A stretch of 64,000 nucleotides of DNA from Mycobacteriales bacterium (lineage in GTDB: Bacteria > Actinomycetota > Actinomycetes > DATLTS01). The DNA lies in NCBI GenBank assembly GCA_035533475.1, contig DATLTS010000025.1, positions 1 through 64,000 of the forward strand, written 5' to 3'. The position numbers and the translations under genes were made by a program. The notes below the pieces were generated by a model. The model ran no database searches and was not told the DNA's origin. It was given only the letters and a program-made list of their open reading frames with translations. The number at the start of each line of letters is the position of its first letter. Position 1 is the first letter of the stretch. This document shows, piece after piece, positions 29,805 to 39,620 of the stretch.

Positions 29805-31913
29805 TCAGACGACTCCGGCCGCCTGCATGCCGCGCATCTCCCGCTTCAGCTCGTTGACCTCGTCGCGGAGGCGCGCGGCCAGCTCGAACTGCAACTCGGT
29901 CGCCGCCTGGTGCATCTGGTCGGAGAGCTGCTGGATCAGCGCGGCCAGCTCGGCCCGGGGCAGTCCGGCCAGCTCGGCCGCGTGCCGGCCGGGTGCCGAG
30001 GACCGCGAACCCATTCCGGAGGCGGGGGTGCGCCCGCGGCTCTGCTGACGGCCGCCCCCGCCGATCAGCTCCTCCCGGGCGACGTCGCGGACGACGTCGT
30101 CGAGGATGTCGGCGATCCGCTTCCGCAACGGCTGCGGATCGAGTCCCCGCGCGGTGTTGTAGCTCACCTGTTTCGCGCGCCGACGGGTGGTCTCCTCGAT
30201 CGCCTTCCGCATCGACGGGGTGATCCCGTCGGCGTACATGTGCACCTGTCCGGACACGTGGCGGGCGGCCCGGCCGATGGTCTGGATCAGTGAGGTGCCG
30301 GAGCGGAGGAAGCCCTCCTTGTCCGCGTCGAGAATCGCCACCAGCGAGACCTCCGGCAGGTCGAGGCCCTCGCGGAGCAGGTTGATCCCGACGAGAACGT
30401 CGTACTCGCCGAGCCGCAGCTCGCGCAGCAGTTCGACCCGGCGGAGGGTGTCCACCTCGCTGTGCAGGTAGCGCACCCGGATCCCGAGATCGAGCAGATA
30501 GTCGGTGAGGTCCTCGGCCATCTTCTTGGTCAGCGTCGTCACGAGCACCCGCTCGTCGCGGTCCGCGCGCAGGCGGATCTCGTGGACGAGGTCGTCGACC
30601 TGGCCCTTCGTCGGCTTGACCACGATCTCCGGGTCGATCAGCCCCGTCGGACGGATGATCTGCTCGACCACGCCGTCCCCGCGGCCGAGCTCGTACGGGC
30701 CGGGCGTAGCGGACAGGTACACGGTCTGCGCGATCCGGTCGAGGAACTCCTCGAACTTCAACGGCCGGTTGTCCATCGCGCTCGGCAGCCGGAACCCGTG
30801 CTCCACCAGTGTCCGCTTGCGCGACATGTCGCCTTCGTACATTCCGCCGATCTGCGGCACCGTCACGTGCGACTCGTCTATCACGAGCAGGAAGTCGTCC
30901 GGGAAGTAGTCGAGCAGGGTGTGTGGCGGCGTGCCGGGACCGCGGCCGTCGATGTGCCGCGAATAGTTCTCGATGCCGGAGCAGAAGCCGACCTGGCGCA
31001 TCATCTCGATGTCGTAGGTCGTGCGCATCCGCAGCCGTTGCGCCTCCAGCAGCTTGCCCTGCCGGTCCAGCTCCGCCAGCCGCTCCGCGAGCTCCAGCTC
31101 GATCCCGGTGATCGCCCGCTCCATGCGCTCCGGACCCGCGACATAGTGGGTCGCCGGGAAGACGAGGACCTGCTCGTCCTCGCGGATGACCTCCCCGGTC
31201 AGCGGGTGGAGGGTCGAGATCCGCTCGATCTCGTCGCCGAACAGTTCCACGCGGACGGCAAGTTCCTGGTAGACCGGATAGATCTCGACGGTATCCCCGC
31301 GGGCCCGGAACGTGCCCCGGGTGAACGCCAGGTCGTTGCGGGTGTACTGAATGTCGACCAGCCCGCGGAGGAGCGCCTCCCGGTCGACCTGGCCGCCGAG
31401 CTCGAGCCGCAGGCAGCGGTCGATGTACTCCTGCGGGGTGCCGAGCCCGTAGATGCACGAGACCGAGGCGACCACGACGACATCGCGCCTGGTCAGCAGG
31501 GACATCGTCGCCGAGTGCCGGAGCCGCTCGACCTCCTCGTTGATCGAGGAGTCCTTCTCGATGTAGGTGTCGGTCTGCGGAACGTAGGCCTCGGGCTGGT
31601 AGTAGTCGTAGTACGAGACGAAGTACTCGACGGCGTTGTCCGGCAGCAACTCGCGGAACTCGTTGGCCAGCTGGGCGGCCAGGGTCTTGTTCGGCGCGAT
31701 GACCAGGGTCGGCCGCTGGACTTTCTCGACCAGCCAGGCCGCGGTGGCCGACTTCCCGGTGCCCGTGGCCCCGAGCAGCACGATGTCGGGCTCCCCGGCC
31801 CGCACCCGGCGCTCGAGCTCCTCGATCGCCTGCGGCTGGTCGCCCGACGGCTCGAAGTCCGACACCACCCGGAACGGCGCATCGCGCCGCTGGTACCCAC
31901 CGGTGCTGCCCAT
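29805..31913 (-). CDS. uvrB: Excinuclease ABC subunit B
   Basis: Helicase-like damage-verification subunit of nucleotide excision repair. The 702-residue protein has Walker [15 protein letters not shown] near 47, the damage-probing hairpin [20 protein letters not shown] near 96, [17 protein letters not shown], motif V/VI in [11 protein letters not shown], and a C-terminal UVR motif ([16 protein letters not shown]) that binds UvrC. I chose the ATG at 31913; the longer frame starts at a TTG. It is followed by no same-strand partner. Confidence 0.97.
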   Translation of the reverse strand: MGSTGGYQRRDAPFRVVSDFEPSGDQPQAIEELERRVRAGEPDIVLLGATGTGKSATAAWLVEKVQRPTLVIAPNKTLAAQLANEFRELLPDNAVEYFVSYYDYYQPEAYVPQTDTYIEKDSSINEEVERLRHSATMSLLTRRDVVVVASVSCIYGLGTPQEYIDRCLRLELGGQVDREALLRGLVDIQYTRNDLAFTRGTFRARGDTVEIYPVYQELAVRVELFGDEIERISTLHPLTGEVIREDEQVLVFPATHYVAGPERMERAITGIELELAERLAELDRQGKLLEAQRLRMRTTYDIEMMRQVGFCSGIENYSRHIDGRGPGTPPHTLLDYFPDDFLLVIDESHVTVPQIGGMYEGDMSRKRTLVEHGFRLPSAMDNRPLKFEEFLDRIAQTVYLSATPGPYELGRGDGVVEQIIRPTGLIDPEIVVKPTKGQVDDLVHEIRLRADRDERVLVTTLTKKMAEDLTDYLLDLGIRVRYLHSEVDTLRRVELLRELRLGEYDVLVGINLLREGLDLPEVSLVAILDADKEGFLRSGTSLIQTIGRAARHVSGQVHMYADGITPSMRKAIEETTRRRAKQVSYNTARGLDPQPLRKRIADILDDVVRDVAREELIGGGGRQQSRGRTPASGMGSRSSAPGRHAAELAGLPRAELAALIQQLSDQMHQAATELQFELAARLRDEVNELKREMRGMQAAGVV

Positions 31914-31973
31914 ACCGACGAAACTACGCGGCGACGTGGACAATTTCCGGCCGGGCCCGCCGGGCCGGACGGC

Positions 31974-32579
31974 TCACCGGGCCGAGGCCGCCCGCTCGCT
32001 CAGCCGCGACCAGAGCAGCTCGACCTGCGCAGGGAGGTGAGCGAGGGGGCCGTCGTTGTCGACGATGAAGTCGGCGACCGCCAGCTTGGCGTCGAGCGGG
32101 GCTTGGGCGGTGATCCGCGACCGGGCCGCTGACTCGGTCATCCCACGGATCTCGGTGAGCCTCCGGACCTGGGTTTCGACGCCGGCCGCGACGACGACCA
32201 CGAAGTCGTAGTTCCGGGCGAGACCGGCCTCGACGAGCAGGGGGACGTCGTGGACGACGATCGCGTCGGCGGGCGCCGCGCCGGTGAGCGCCGCGACCCG
32301 CGCCCCCACCAGCGGATGCACGATGGCCTCGAGCCGCGCACGCAGTTCCGGGTCGGCGAAGACGATCTCGCCGAGGCGTTCCCGGTCAAGCGACCCGTCG
32401 GGCCCCGCCAGGTCCGGCCCGAAGGCGTCGAGGACGGCGGTCAGGCCTGGCGTGCCCGGCGCCACCACCTCGCGGGCCAGCGCGTCGGCGTCGATCACTA
32501 GCGCCCCATGGTCGGCCAGCCGGCGGGCCACTTCGCTCTTCCCCGAACCGATGCCTCCGGTGAGGCCGACGGTGAGCAC
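31974..32579 (-). CDS. coaE: Dephospho-CoA kinase
   Basis: Last step of coenzyme A synthesis: phosphorylation of the 3'-hydroxyl of dephospho-CoA. The 201-residue protein has P-loop [17 protein letters not shown] from residue 5, [15 protein letters not shown] near 27, and [19 protein letters not shown] near 105. The GTG at 32579 lies 10 bases after the rpsA stop, which removes the repetitive upstream frame. Cotranscription with rpsA is likely. Some mycobacterial homologues carry a C-terminal UPF0157 domain; this one does not. Confidence 0.93.
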   Translation of the reverse strand: MLTVGLTGGIGSGKSEVARRLADHGALVIDADALAREVVAPGTPGLTAVLDAFGPDLAGPDGSLDRERLGEIVFADPELRARLEAIVHPLVGARVAALTGAAPADAIVVHDVPLLVEAGLARNYDFVVVVAAGVETQVRRLTEIRGMTESAARSRITAQAPLDAKLAVADFIVDNDGPLAHLPAQVELLWSRLSERAASAR

Positions 32580-32589
32580 GGCCTCGGGG

Positions 32590-34146
32590 TCAGGCCTCGG
32601 GGGTGCTCTCGTCGGGAGCGACGTCGGCGGGAGCGACGTCGGCGGGAGCCGGGCCGGGCTCGCCACCAGCGAGCTTCTCGCGCAGCGCGGCCAGCGCCTC
32701 GTCCGACGCGAGCGAGCCGGCGGAGTCCCCGTCGGTCGAGGAGTACGACGAGGAGCCGGCTTCGGTCTCCTCGGCGACGTCGGCCTGGGCGGCCCGCTCG
32801 ACCTGCTGACGGTGCGCCTCGAAGCGGGCTTGCGCCTCGGCGTACTGGCGCTCCCACTCGGCCTGCTGCGTTTCGTACCCCGGCAGCCACTCGCCGGTGT
32901 CCGGGTCGAAGCCCTCCGGGTAGACGTAGTTGCCGGACTCGTCGTAGGTGGCCGCCATCCCGTAGATGCTCGGGTCGAACTGGCCGGCGACGGCCTCGCC
33001 GATCGTGCCCTCGTTCGCCTGCTTCAGCGAGAGCGAGATCCGCCGGCGCTCGAGGTCGATGTCGATGACCTTGACGAAGATCTCGTCACCGACGTTCACG
33101 ACCTGCTCGGGAATCTCGACGTGCCGCTCGGCGAGCTCGCTGATGTGAACCAGGCCCTCGATCCCCTCCTCGACGCGGACGAAGACCCCGAACGGCACCA
33201 GCTTCGTGACCCGCCCAGGCACGACCTGGCCGATCTGGTGGGTCCGGGCGAACTGCTGCCAGGGGTCCTCCTGGGTCGCCTTCAGCGACAACGAAACCCG
33301 TTCACGGTCCATGTCGACGTCGAGGACTTCCACGGTCACGTCCTGACCGACCTCGACGACCTCGCTCGGGTGGTCGATGTGCTTCCAGGAAAGCTCGGAA
33401 ACGTGCACGAGCCCGTCCACCCCGCCCAGGTCGACGAACGCGCCGAAGTTGACGATCGAGGAAACGACACCCTGCCGGACCTGGCCCTTCTGGAGGGTGG
33501 TGAGGAAGGTCTGGCGGACCTCGGACTGGGTCTGCTCGAGCCACGCCCGGCGGGACAGCACCACGTTGTTCCGGTTCTTGTCCAGCTCGATGATCTTCGC
33601 TTCGAGCTCGCGGCCGACGTAGGGCTGAAGGTCGCGCACCCGGCGCATCTCGACGAGGCTGGCCGGGAGGAAGCCCCGGAGCCCGATATCGAGGATCAGG
33701 CCGCCCTTGACGACCTCGATGACCGAGCCGGTCACGATGCCGTCCTCGCCCTTGATCTTCTCGATCGTGCCCCAGGCGCGCTCGTACTGCGCCCGCTTCT
33801 TCGACAGGATCAGCCGGCCTTCTTTGTCCTCCTTCTGCAGGACCAAGGCCTCGATCTGGTCACCGACCTTCACGACCTCGTTCGGGTCGACGTCGTGTTT
33901 GATCGACAGTTCCCGGGAGGGAATGACGCCCTCGGTCTTGTAGCTGATGTCGAGCAGGACCTCGTCCCGGTCGACCTTGACGACCACCCCTTCGACTATG
34001 TCGCCGTCGTTGAAGTATTTGATCGTCGAGTCGATCGCCGCGAGGAAATCCTCCGAGGAACCGATGTCGTTGATCGCGACCTGCGCGGGAACGCGACTGC
34101 CGGGCGGCTCAGGGGTCTCGGGTCGGACGTCGATGGCGCTCGTCAT
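32590..34146 (-). CDS. rpsA: 30S ribosomal protein S1
   Basis: mRNA-binding ribosomal protein. The 518-residue protein has four S1 RNA-binding domains (about 50-120, 135-205, 225-295, 310-380; for example [19 protein letters not shown] and [19 protein letters not shown]), as usual in actinobacteria, which have fewer S1 repeats than E. coli. The long C-terminal tail is acidic and Ala/Glu-rich, with a Tyr-rich segment near 400. Its end carries a tandem P-A-D-V-A duplication. The ATG at 34146 is divergent from a methyltransferase gene. Confidence 0.96.
   Translation of the reverse strand: MTSAIDVRPETPEPPGSRVPAQVAINDIGSSEDFLAAIDSTIKYFNDGDIVEGVVVKVDRDEVLLDISYKTEGVIPSRELSIKHDVDPNEVVKVGDQIEALVLQKEDKEGRLILSKKRAQYERAWGTIEKIKGEDGIVTGSVIEVVKGGLILDIGLRGFLPASLVEMRRVRDLQPYVGRELEAKIIELDKNRNNVVLSRRAWLEQTQSEVRQTFLTTLQKGQVRQGVVSSIVNFGAFVDLGGVDGLVHVSELSWKHIDHPSEVVEVGQDVTVEVLDVDMDRERVSLSLKATQEDPWQQFARTHQIGQVVPGRVTKLVPFGVFVRVEEGIEGLVHISELAERHVEIPEQVVNVGDEIFVKVIDIDLERRRISLSLKQANEGTIGEAVAGQFDPSIYGMAATYDESGNYVYPEGFDPDTGEWLPGYETQQAEWERQYAEAQARFEAHRQQVERAAQADVAEETEAGSSSYSSTDGDSAGSLASDEALAALREKLAGGEPGPAPADVAPADVAPDESTPEA
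32614..32643 (-). repeat. Two tandem copies of a 15-base unit in the rpsA tail
   Basis: Two perfect copies of gggagcgacgtcggc (32614-32628 and 32629-32643, + strand) encode the repeated A-P-A-D-V residues near the S1 C-terminus. The region is disordered and tolerant of length change, so replication slippage is the simplest explanation. Confidence 0.8.
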
Positions 34147-34305
34147 CAGGGGTAGGTCTCCGGCTGGTGGCTCGTGGTACGAAGCGCGGAGGGCCCTTTT
34201 CGTCGGCTGCCGATGGACTGGAGTGGTCGAACGACATAAACGAGCGCGAGCCTGCTCCGTCCGAGGTCGCGCAGGCCCACAGCGCAGCGGTCAGAATACG
34301 GGGCG

Positions 34306-35199
34306 GTGGTGACCATGGTCAATGTCGGCGGTTCCGGAGCGGACGGCGGAGCGGCCCCCGAGCCCGGGTCCGGGACGTCGCAACCGGCTCCGCAAGCGGT
34401 GGCGCGGGTGGCCCGGCGACCCTCGGGGCAGCTGGAGACCACCCGGGCGAACCGGCGCTGGTGGGACGCCAGCGCGGATGACTACCAGGCGGAACACGGC
34501 GGGTTCCTCGGGCCGGTCCGCTTCATCTGGGGTCCGGAGGGTCTCGACGAGGCCCACGCCCGGCTGCTCGGCCCGGTGCGCGCCAAACGCGTCCTCGAAG
34601 TGGGCTGTGGTGCCGCCCAGTGCGGGCGCTGGCTGGTGACCGAGGGGGCGCGGGTGGTGGGGGCGGACGTTTCGGCGAGGCAGCTGGACTGGGCCCGACG
34701 GCTGGGGAGCGGCAGCGGCGTGGCGGTCGAACTGGTGCAGGCGGAGGCGACCGCCCTGCCGTTCCGTGACGGGGCGTTCGATCTTGCCTGCTCCGCTTAC
34801 GGTGCGGTGCCTTTCGTCGCCGACGCCGCGCGGTTGTTCGCCGAAGTGGCCCGGGTGCTGCGCCCCGGCGGGCGCTGGGTGTTCTCGGTGACTCACCCGA
34901 TCCGCTGGTCGTTCCCGGACGACCCCGGATCGGCCGGACTCATCGCCCGGGACTCCTACTTCGACCGCCGGCCCTACGTCGAGGAGGACTCGGCCGGCCA
35001 CGCGGTCTACGTCGAGCACCACCGCACCCTCGGGGACCGGGTTCGGGAGCTCGTCGGCGCAGGCTTCGCCGTCCTCGACGTCGTCGAACCGGAGTGGCCG
35101 GACGGCCATCAACGCACGTGGGGCCAGTGGAGCCCGCTGCGGGGGCGGCTCCTGCCCGGCACCGCGATCTTCGTCACCGAGCGCCGGCGGAGCGGCTGA
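34306..35199 (+). CDS. Class I SAM-dependent methyltransferase
   Basis: The 297-residue protein has a Gly/Ala/Pro-rich N-terminal 40 residues, then a typical Rossmann methyltransferase: motif I VLEVGCGAAQCGRWL near 103, acidic residue in VVGADVSARQLDWARRL, motif II AFDLACSAYGAVPFV, and motif III LRPGGRWVFSVTHPIRWS. The segment RRWWDASADDYQAEHGGFLG precedes the fold and is characteristic of its actinobacterial group. Starts are uncertain (GTG 34306, GTG 34309 or ATG 34315). A methyltransferase gene between rpsA and polA is conserved in related genomes. The substrate is unknown. Confidence 0.88.
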   Translation: MVTMVNVGGSGADGGAAPEPGSGTSQPAPQAVARVARRPSGQLETTRANRRWWDASADDYQAEHGGFLGPVRFIWGPEGLDEAHARLLGPVRAKRVLEVGCGAAQCGRWLVTEGARVVGADVSARQLDWARRLGSGSGVAVELVQAEATALPFRDGAFDLACSAYGAVPFVADAARLFAEVARVLRPGGRWVFSVTHPIRWSFPDDPGSAGLIARDSYFDRRPYVEEDSAGHAVYVEHHRTLGDRVRELVGAGFAVLDVVEPEWPDGHQRTWGQWSPLRGRLLPGTAIFVTERRRSG

Positions 35200-35216
35200 G
35201 CGGATTCCCGCCCCGC

Positions 35217-37907
35217 TCAGTGTCCGGCGTCGTCCCAGGTGCGACCGACCCCGATCGAGACGTCGAGCGGTACGTCGAGCGGGAAGGCACCGCCCATCTC
35301 GGCCCGTACGACGGCTTCAACGGACGCCCTCTCCCCCGGCGCGATCTCGAGCACTAGTTCGTCGTGTACCTGGAGAAGCAACCTGGAGCGGAGCCCGCCC
35401 GCGGCCAATGCCCGGGCGACCCGGAGCATCGCGACCTTGATGATGTCCGCAGCCGAGCCCTGGATTGGCGCGTTGAGGGCCATTCGTTCGGCCATCTGGC
35501 GACGCTGGCCGTTATCGCTCGTCAGGTCGGGGAGGTAGCGGCGGCGGCCCAGGATCGTCTCGGTGTAGCCGTCCTGGCGGGCCTGGTCGACGACGCCGGT
35601 GAGGTAGTCGCGCACCCCGCCGAAGCGCTCGAAATAGGCGTCCATCTGAGCGCGGGCCTCGTCGGCGCCGATCCCGAGCTGCTGGGCGAGCCCGAACGCG
35701 GACAGTCCGTACGCGAGCCCGTAGGACATCGCCTTGATCCGCCGGCGCACCTCCGGTCCGACGTCACCGACCGGGATCCCGAAGGCCCGCGCGGCGACGA
35801 CGGTGTGCAGGTCCTCGCCGGACTGAAAGGCCTCGAGCAAACCCGGGTCACCGGACAGATGGGCCATGATGCGCATCTCGATCTGGCTGTAGTCGGCGGT
35901 CATCAGCGACTCGAAGCCCACTCCGACGACGAACGCCCGGCGGATCTCCCGGCCCTCGGCCGTCCGGATCGGGATGTTCTGCAGGTTCGGGTCGGTGGAC
36001 GAGAGCCGGCCGGTGGCCGCGATCATCTGCTGGAACGTCGTGTGGATCCGACCGCGGCCGTCGACCATCGGGATCAGCGAGTCGACCACGGTTTTCAGCC
36101 GCGCGACGTCCCGATGGCGGAGCAGGTGCCCGAGCAGGGGGTGTTCGCTCTGCGTGGCCAGCCAGACGAGGGCGTCCGCGTCGGTCGTGTAGCCGGTCTT
36201 GATCCGCTTGGTCTTCGGCAGCTTGAGCTCGTCGAAGAGGATCTGCTGGAGCTGCTTCGGGGACCCGAGGTTGAACTCCCGCCCGACGCAGGCGTACGCC
36301 TCCTGGGCTACCCGCTTTACCTCGCCGCCGAACCGGGCCTCCAGCTCCGCCAGGTAGTCGACATCGGCGGCGATCCCGGTGCGTTCCATGTCGGCGAGTA
36401 GCGCGACGAGCGGAAGTTCCACGTCGTGGAGCAAGCTGGTGCCGCCGCGCCGCTCGAGATCCGCGTCCAGGGCGGACGCGAGGTCGAGGATCGCCCGGGC
36501 GCGGACGATCTCGACCCGCGCGGGGTCGGCCGCGTCGCCAACCTCGAGGGTCAGCTGGCCGTCGGCGCTCGCCTCGGCGCGGAGCTCCCGGCGCAGGTAT
36601 CGGACCGAGAGGTCCCCGAGGTCGAAGGATCGCTGACCGGGCAGCGCCAGGTAGGCGGCGAGGGCGGTGTCGCTGGTGACCCCGGACAGCGTCCAGCCGC
36701 GCTCCGCGAACGCCAGCAGGAGGCCCTTGCCGTCGTGCACCGCCTTGGGCACCGCCGGGTCGTCGAGCCAGCTGGCGAGAGCCCGCTCGTCGTCTTCCGG
36801 AAGCTCCACCGGGTCCACGTAGGCACCGGCGCCGTCCTGGCTGGCCAGCGCCAGACCGGTCACCACCCCGGTCCCCCGACCGGCCGGCCCGGCGACCGCG
36901 AGTCCGACCCGGTCCCCCCCGGCGGCGTGCTCGGCCAGCCAACCGGACAGCTCGCCGGGTTCGAGCCGGCCACCGGTGACCTCGAACCCGGCCTCGGTCT
37001 CCGGCTCGACGGTTTGCAGCGTCGCGTACAGGCGCTCCCGGAGGACCCGGAACTGGAGGGTGTCGAAGAGTCTATGCACCTCGTCGCGGTCCCACTGCCC
37101 GAGGTGCAGGTCGTGCGGACCGACGTCGAGGGGAACGTCGCGAACCAGCTCGGTGAGCTGACGGTTCTGCACGACCGAGGCCAGGTGCTCCCGGACCGCG
37201 GCGCCGACCTTCCCGGGGATCTCCTCGACGCGCGCGACCAGTTGGTCGAGGTCGCCGAACTGCTGGACGAGCTTGATGGCGGTCTTCTCCCCCACGCCGG
37301 GAATTCCCGGCAGATTGTCGGAGGGGTCACCGCGCAGGGCGGCGAAGTCCGGGTACTGGCTCGGCGTGAGCCCGTACTTCTCGGCCACCGCCGCCGGCGT
37401 GAACCGCGTCATGTCGCTGATCCCCTTGCGGGTCATGAGCACGGTGACCCGGTCGTTCACCAGCTGGTAGGTGTCCCGGTCCCCGGTGACGACGAGCACG
37501 TCCATGCCCACCCGCTCGGCCTGGGTGGCCAGGGTGGCTATGACGTCGTCCGCCTCGTAGCCCGGCGCGGTGACGGTCGGGACGGCCAGCGCGGCCAACA
37601 CCTCGCGGATGAGGCTCACCTGGCCACGGAAGTCGGTCGGCGTCTCCGAACGACCGGCCTTGTAATCGGCATAGGCGGCATGGCGGAAGGTCGGCTGGGA
37701 CTCGTCGAAGGCCACCGCCATGTGCGTCGGCTGCTCGTCGCGCAGCACGTTGATCAGCATCGCGGTGAAGCCGTAGACGGCGTTCGTGGGCTGGCCGGTT
37801 GTGGTCGCGAAGTTCTCCACCGGCAGGGCGAAGAACGCCCGGTAGGCGAGCGAGTGACCGTCGAGCAGGAGCAGCCGGCCGGCGCTCGGTGGGTCAGTGG
37901 GGGGCAC
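35217..37907 (-). CDS. polA: DNA polymerase I
   Basis: Okazaki-fragment processing and repair polymerase. The 896-residue protein has an intact 5' nuclease domain (LLLDGHSLAYRAFFALP; APGYEADDVIATLA; VVTGDRDTYQLV), a degenerate proofreading region (about 310-480) lacking the acidic exonuclease residues, as usual in actinobacteria, and a full polymerase domain: motif A LMTADYSQIEMRIMAHLS, motif B RRIKAMSYGLAYG, motif C LLQVHDELVLEI. It ends convergent with the methyltransferase gene, 17 bases away. Confidence 0.97.
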   Translation of the reverse strand: MPPTDPPSAGRLLLLDGHSLAYRAFFALPVENFATTTGQPTNAVYGFTAMLINVLRDEQPTHMAVAFDESQPTFRHAAYADYKAGRSETPTDFRGQVSLIREVLAALAVPTVTAPGYEADDVIATLATQAERVGMDVLVVTGDRDTYQLVNDRVTVLMTRKGISDMTRFTPAAVAEKYGLTPSQYPDFAALRGDPSDNLPGIPGVGEKTAIKLVQQFGDLDQLVARVEEIPGKVGAAVREHLASVVQNRQLTELVRDVPLDVGPHDLHLGQWDRDEVHRLFDTLQFRVLRERLYATLQTVEPETEAGFEVTGGRLEPGELSGWLAEHAAGGDRVGLAVAGPAGRGTGVVTGLALASQDGAGAYVDPVELPEDDERALASWLDDPAVPKAVHDGKGLLLAFAERGWTLSGVTSDTALAAYLALPGQRSFDLGDLSVRYLRRELRAEASADGQLTLEVGDAADPARVEIVRARAILDLASALDADLERRGGTSLLHDVELPLVALLADMERTGIAADVDYLAELEARFGGEVKRVAQEAYACVGREFNLGSPKQLQQILFDELKLPKTKRIKTGYTTDADALVWLATQSEHPLLGHLLRHRDVARLKTVVDSLIPMVDGRGRIHTTFQQMIAATGRLSSTDPNLQNIPIRTAEGREIRRAFVVGVGFESLMTADYSQIEMRIMAHLSGDPGLLEAFQSGEDLHTVVAARAFGIPVGDVGPEVRRRIKAMSYGLAYGLSAFGLAQQLGIGADEARAQMDAYFERFGGVRDYLTGVVDQARQDGYTETILGRRRYLPDLTSDNGQRRQMAERMALNAPIQGSAADIIKVAMLRVARALAAGGLRSRLLLQVHDELVLEIAPGERASVEAVVRAEMGGAFPLDVPLDVSIGVGRTWDDAGH

Positions 37908-37946
37908 GGCCCGATCCTAGGTTCCGGCCCCGAAGGGCCGCCCGGC

Positions 37947-38552
37947 TCAAGCCTTGCGGTCGCCGACCGGCGCCTCGCGATGGAAGGCCACGAGCCGAGG
38001 ATGTCGGCGCAACGTCCGCCGGCGGACGGCATCCACCGCTGCCGAGCGACGTTCGCCCTGCCCGAGCCGACGGCGCAGCACCGCGGTCGGGGCCACCCGG
38101 CGGACCACGAACGGCATGAAGCCGAGCCGCGCGTAGAAACGGTTCGCGTCACGCAGCGACGGATAGACATGCGCCACGACCTGGTCGATCCCCCGCTCCT
38201 CCGCCCACAGCGCGGTCGCCGCTACGAGGGCCCGCCCGACCCCGTGCCGGCGCTGGCCGGGGGCGACGACGAGGTGGCTGAGTTGCGCCATCGGACCGGC
38301 CGAGAGCGGGCCGAGCGAGGAAAGGCTCAGCACGGCCATCCCCGCCGGCTCGTCGCCGATCGTGGCGATCAGGGCGTCGCAATCGTCTGTCTCGAAGATC
38401 CCGTCCAGGCGCTCGTCGAGCTCCGCCGCGGCCATCGGGTTGATCGCCTTCTCGGCGCGCCCGCCCACGCCGCGCCATTCCTCGAGCAGCGAGCGCAGGG
38501 CCGGGAGATCCGCCGGCGCCGCGACGCGGGTCAACACCGGAAAGCGTGGCAC
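37947..38552 (-). CDS. GNAT-family N-acetyltransferase
   Basis: The 201-residue protein has the acetyl-CoA-binding motif A LSHLVVAPGQRRHGVGRALV near 91-110 (R/Q-x-x-G-x-G/A), followed by EERGIDQVVAHVYPSLRDAN and FYARLGFMPFVVRR. The C-terminal 50 residues are arginine-rich. The GTG at 38552 has GGAGG upstream. It may transfer acetyl to an amine or a protein N-terminus; the substrate cannot be told. It lies just upstream of polA on the same strand and is divergent from the DUF554 gene. Confidence 0.85.
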   Translation of the reverse strand: MPRFPVLTRVAAPADLPALRSLLEEWRGVGGRAEKAINPMAAAELDERLDGIFETDDCDALIATIGDEPAGMAVLSLSSLGPLSAGPMAQLSHLVVAPGQRRHGVGRALVAATALWAEERGIDQVVAHVYPSLRDANRFYARLGFMPFVVRRVAPTAVLRRRLGQGERRSAAVDAVRRRTLRRHPRLVAFHREAPVGDRKA

Positions 38553-38702
38553 CGGGCTCCCCTCCGAGCTAGCTGGGTGCGGGCCCTGGACATCGCGGCG
38601 GCCGTGGCCACCGTCGGACGCCTAGGCTTCCCGAAGGCTGCGGCGGACTGTACGCCCCCCCCGGGGCCGGCGCGCAGCACAGGAGCGGAACCGGAGGTCA
38701 GG

Positions 38703-39449
38703 GTGGTCCGCGGCACCGGGACGGCGCTCAACGTGGCTGCCGTCCTCGCCGGCAGCGGCCTCGGTCTGAGCCTCGGCTCGCGACTGCCGGAGCGGACCAG
38801 GACGGTGGTCACCGACGGCCTTGGGCTCGTCACCGCACTGATCGCGGCGCTCGATGCGGCGTCCGTTCTCGATCCGAGCCTCCGCCGGGCGGTTGGGGCG
38901 GAGGGCACCGTGCTCATCGTGCTCGCGGCGGTTCTGCTCGGCGGGATCGCCGGCTCGCTGCTCCGGCTACAGCAGCGCCTCGAACACGTGGGCGGGGCGC
39001 TGCTGCGACGGCTGGCCCCCACTGGCGCCTCCGCGGACCGGGCCCGTTTCGTCGAGGGCTTCGTCGTGGCCTCCCTGGTGTTCTGCGTCGGCCCGCTCAC
39101 CGTCCTCGGTGCCCTCCAGGACGGCCTGGGCCGCGGCATCGACCAGCTGGCGCTCAAGAGCGCGCTGGACGGCTTCGCGTCGGTCGCGTTCGCCGCCTCG
39201 CTCGGCTGGGGCGTCCCGCTGTCGGTCGTGACGATCGTCGCGGTCCAAGGTTCGCTCACGGCGATCGGCTACCTGGCCGGGAGTCTGCTTCCGGCCGCGG
39301 AGATCGCCGCGATGACCGCGACGGGCGGCCTGCTGCTCGCCGCCGTAGCCCTCCGACTCCTCGCGATCAAGCAGATCGCGGTCGTCGATCTGCTGCCCGC
39401 GCTGATCGTCGCGCCGGTGCTGACCGCTGCGGTCGCGGCGATTCGCTGA
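38703..39449 (+). CDS. DUF554 family membrane protein (YdfK-like)
   Basis: The 248-residue protein has six or seven hydrophobic segments and DUF554 motifs: GTALNVAAVLAGSGLGLSLG at the start, RFVEGFVVASLVFCVGPLTV near 113, LGALQDGLGRGIDQLALKS near 135-153 and YLAGSLLPAAEIAAMTATGG near 200. The GTG follows GGAGG by 5 bases. The function is not established; the family has been suggested to be a transporter. It ends convergent with livF; the gap holds a nested inverted repeat. Confidence 0.85.
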   Translation: MVRGTGTALNVAAVLAGSGLGLSLGSRLPERTRTVVTDGLGLVTALIAALDAASVLDPSLRRAVGAEGTVLIVLAAVLLGGIAGSLLRLQQRLEHVGGALLRRLAPTGASADRARFVEGFVVASLVFCVGPLTVLGALQDGLGRGIDQLALKSALDGFASVAFAASLGWGVPLSVVTIVAVQGSLTAIGYLAGSLLPAAEIAAMTATGGLLLAAVALRLLAIKQIAVVDLLPALIVAPVLTAAVAAIR

Positions 39450-39509
39450 CCAACACGCCGCAAGCCGTTGACCGACCCGGCCGGGCTCACTAGGTTCGGC
39501 CCACAGGAT

Positions 39510-39574
39510 CCCGGTCACCCAGTAGACAACGTCCGCGCGCGGGGAAGTCGCGGACGGACCCAACGGTGACCGGG
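39510..39574. terminator. Nested inverted repeat between DUF554 and livF (likely bidirectional terminator)
   Basis: An outer pair (39510-39519 with 39565-39574, cccggtcacc/ggtgaccggg) encloses an inner pair (39530-39537 with 39549-39556, cgtccgcg/cgcggacg). Both are perfect. The position between two convergent genes fits a terminator, though no T-run flanks it. Confidence 0.6.
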
Positions 39575-39578
39575 CTTC

Positions 39579-39620
39579 TGTGCGTTCGGGTCTGTGCGTT
39601 CGGGTCTGTGCGTCCGGGTC
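39579..39620. repeat. Three tandem copies of a 14-base unit
   Basis: tgtgcgttcgggtc occurs at 39579-39592 and 39593-39606, and a copy with one change (t to c) at 39607-39620. The last copy runs into the livF stop codon (39619-39621). It is likely a slippage-generated microsatellite. Confidence 0.85.

Noticed and set aside
36900-37300. Active 3'-5' proofreading domain in polA
   Set aside because: The acidic exonuclease residues are not present in the region corresponding to this domain, as is normal for actinobacterial Pol I; it is not a new defect.
36426-38702. Upstream extension of the DUF554 frame across polA and the GNAT gene
   Set aside because: It is antisense to polA and the acetyltransferase gene, and a strong ribosome site marks the true start at 38703.
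38641-38702. Run of eight C bases at about 38655 as a frameshift site
   Set aside because: It lies in the non-coding divergent gap between the GNAT and DUF554 genes and interrupts no reading frame.
39579-39620. CRISPR array
   Set aside because: The repeats are directly adjacent 14-mers without spacers, and no cas genes are present.
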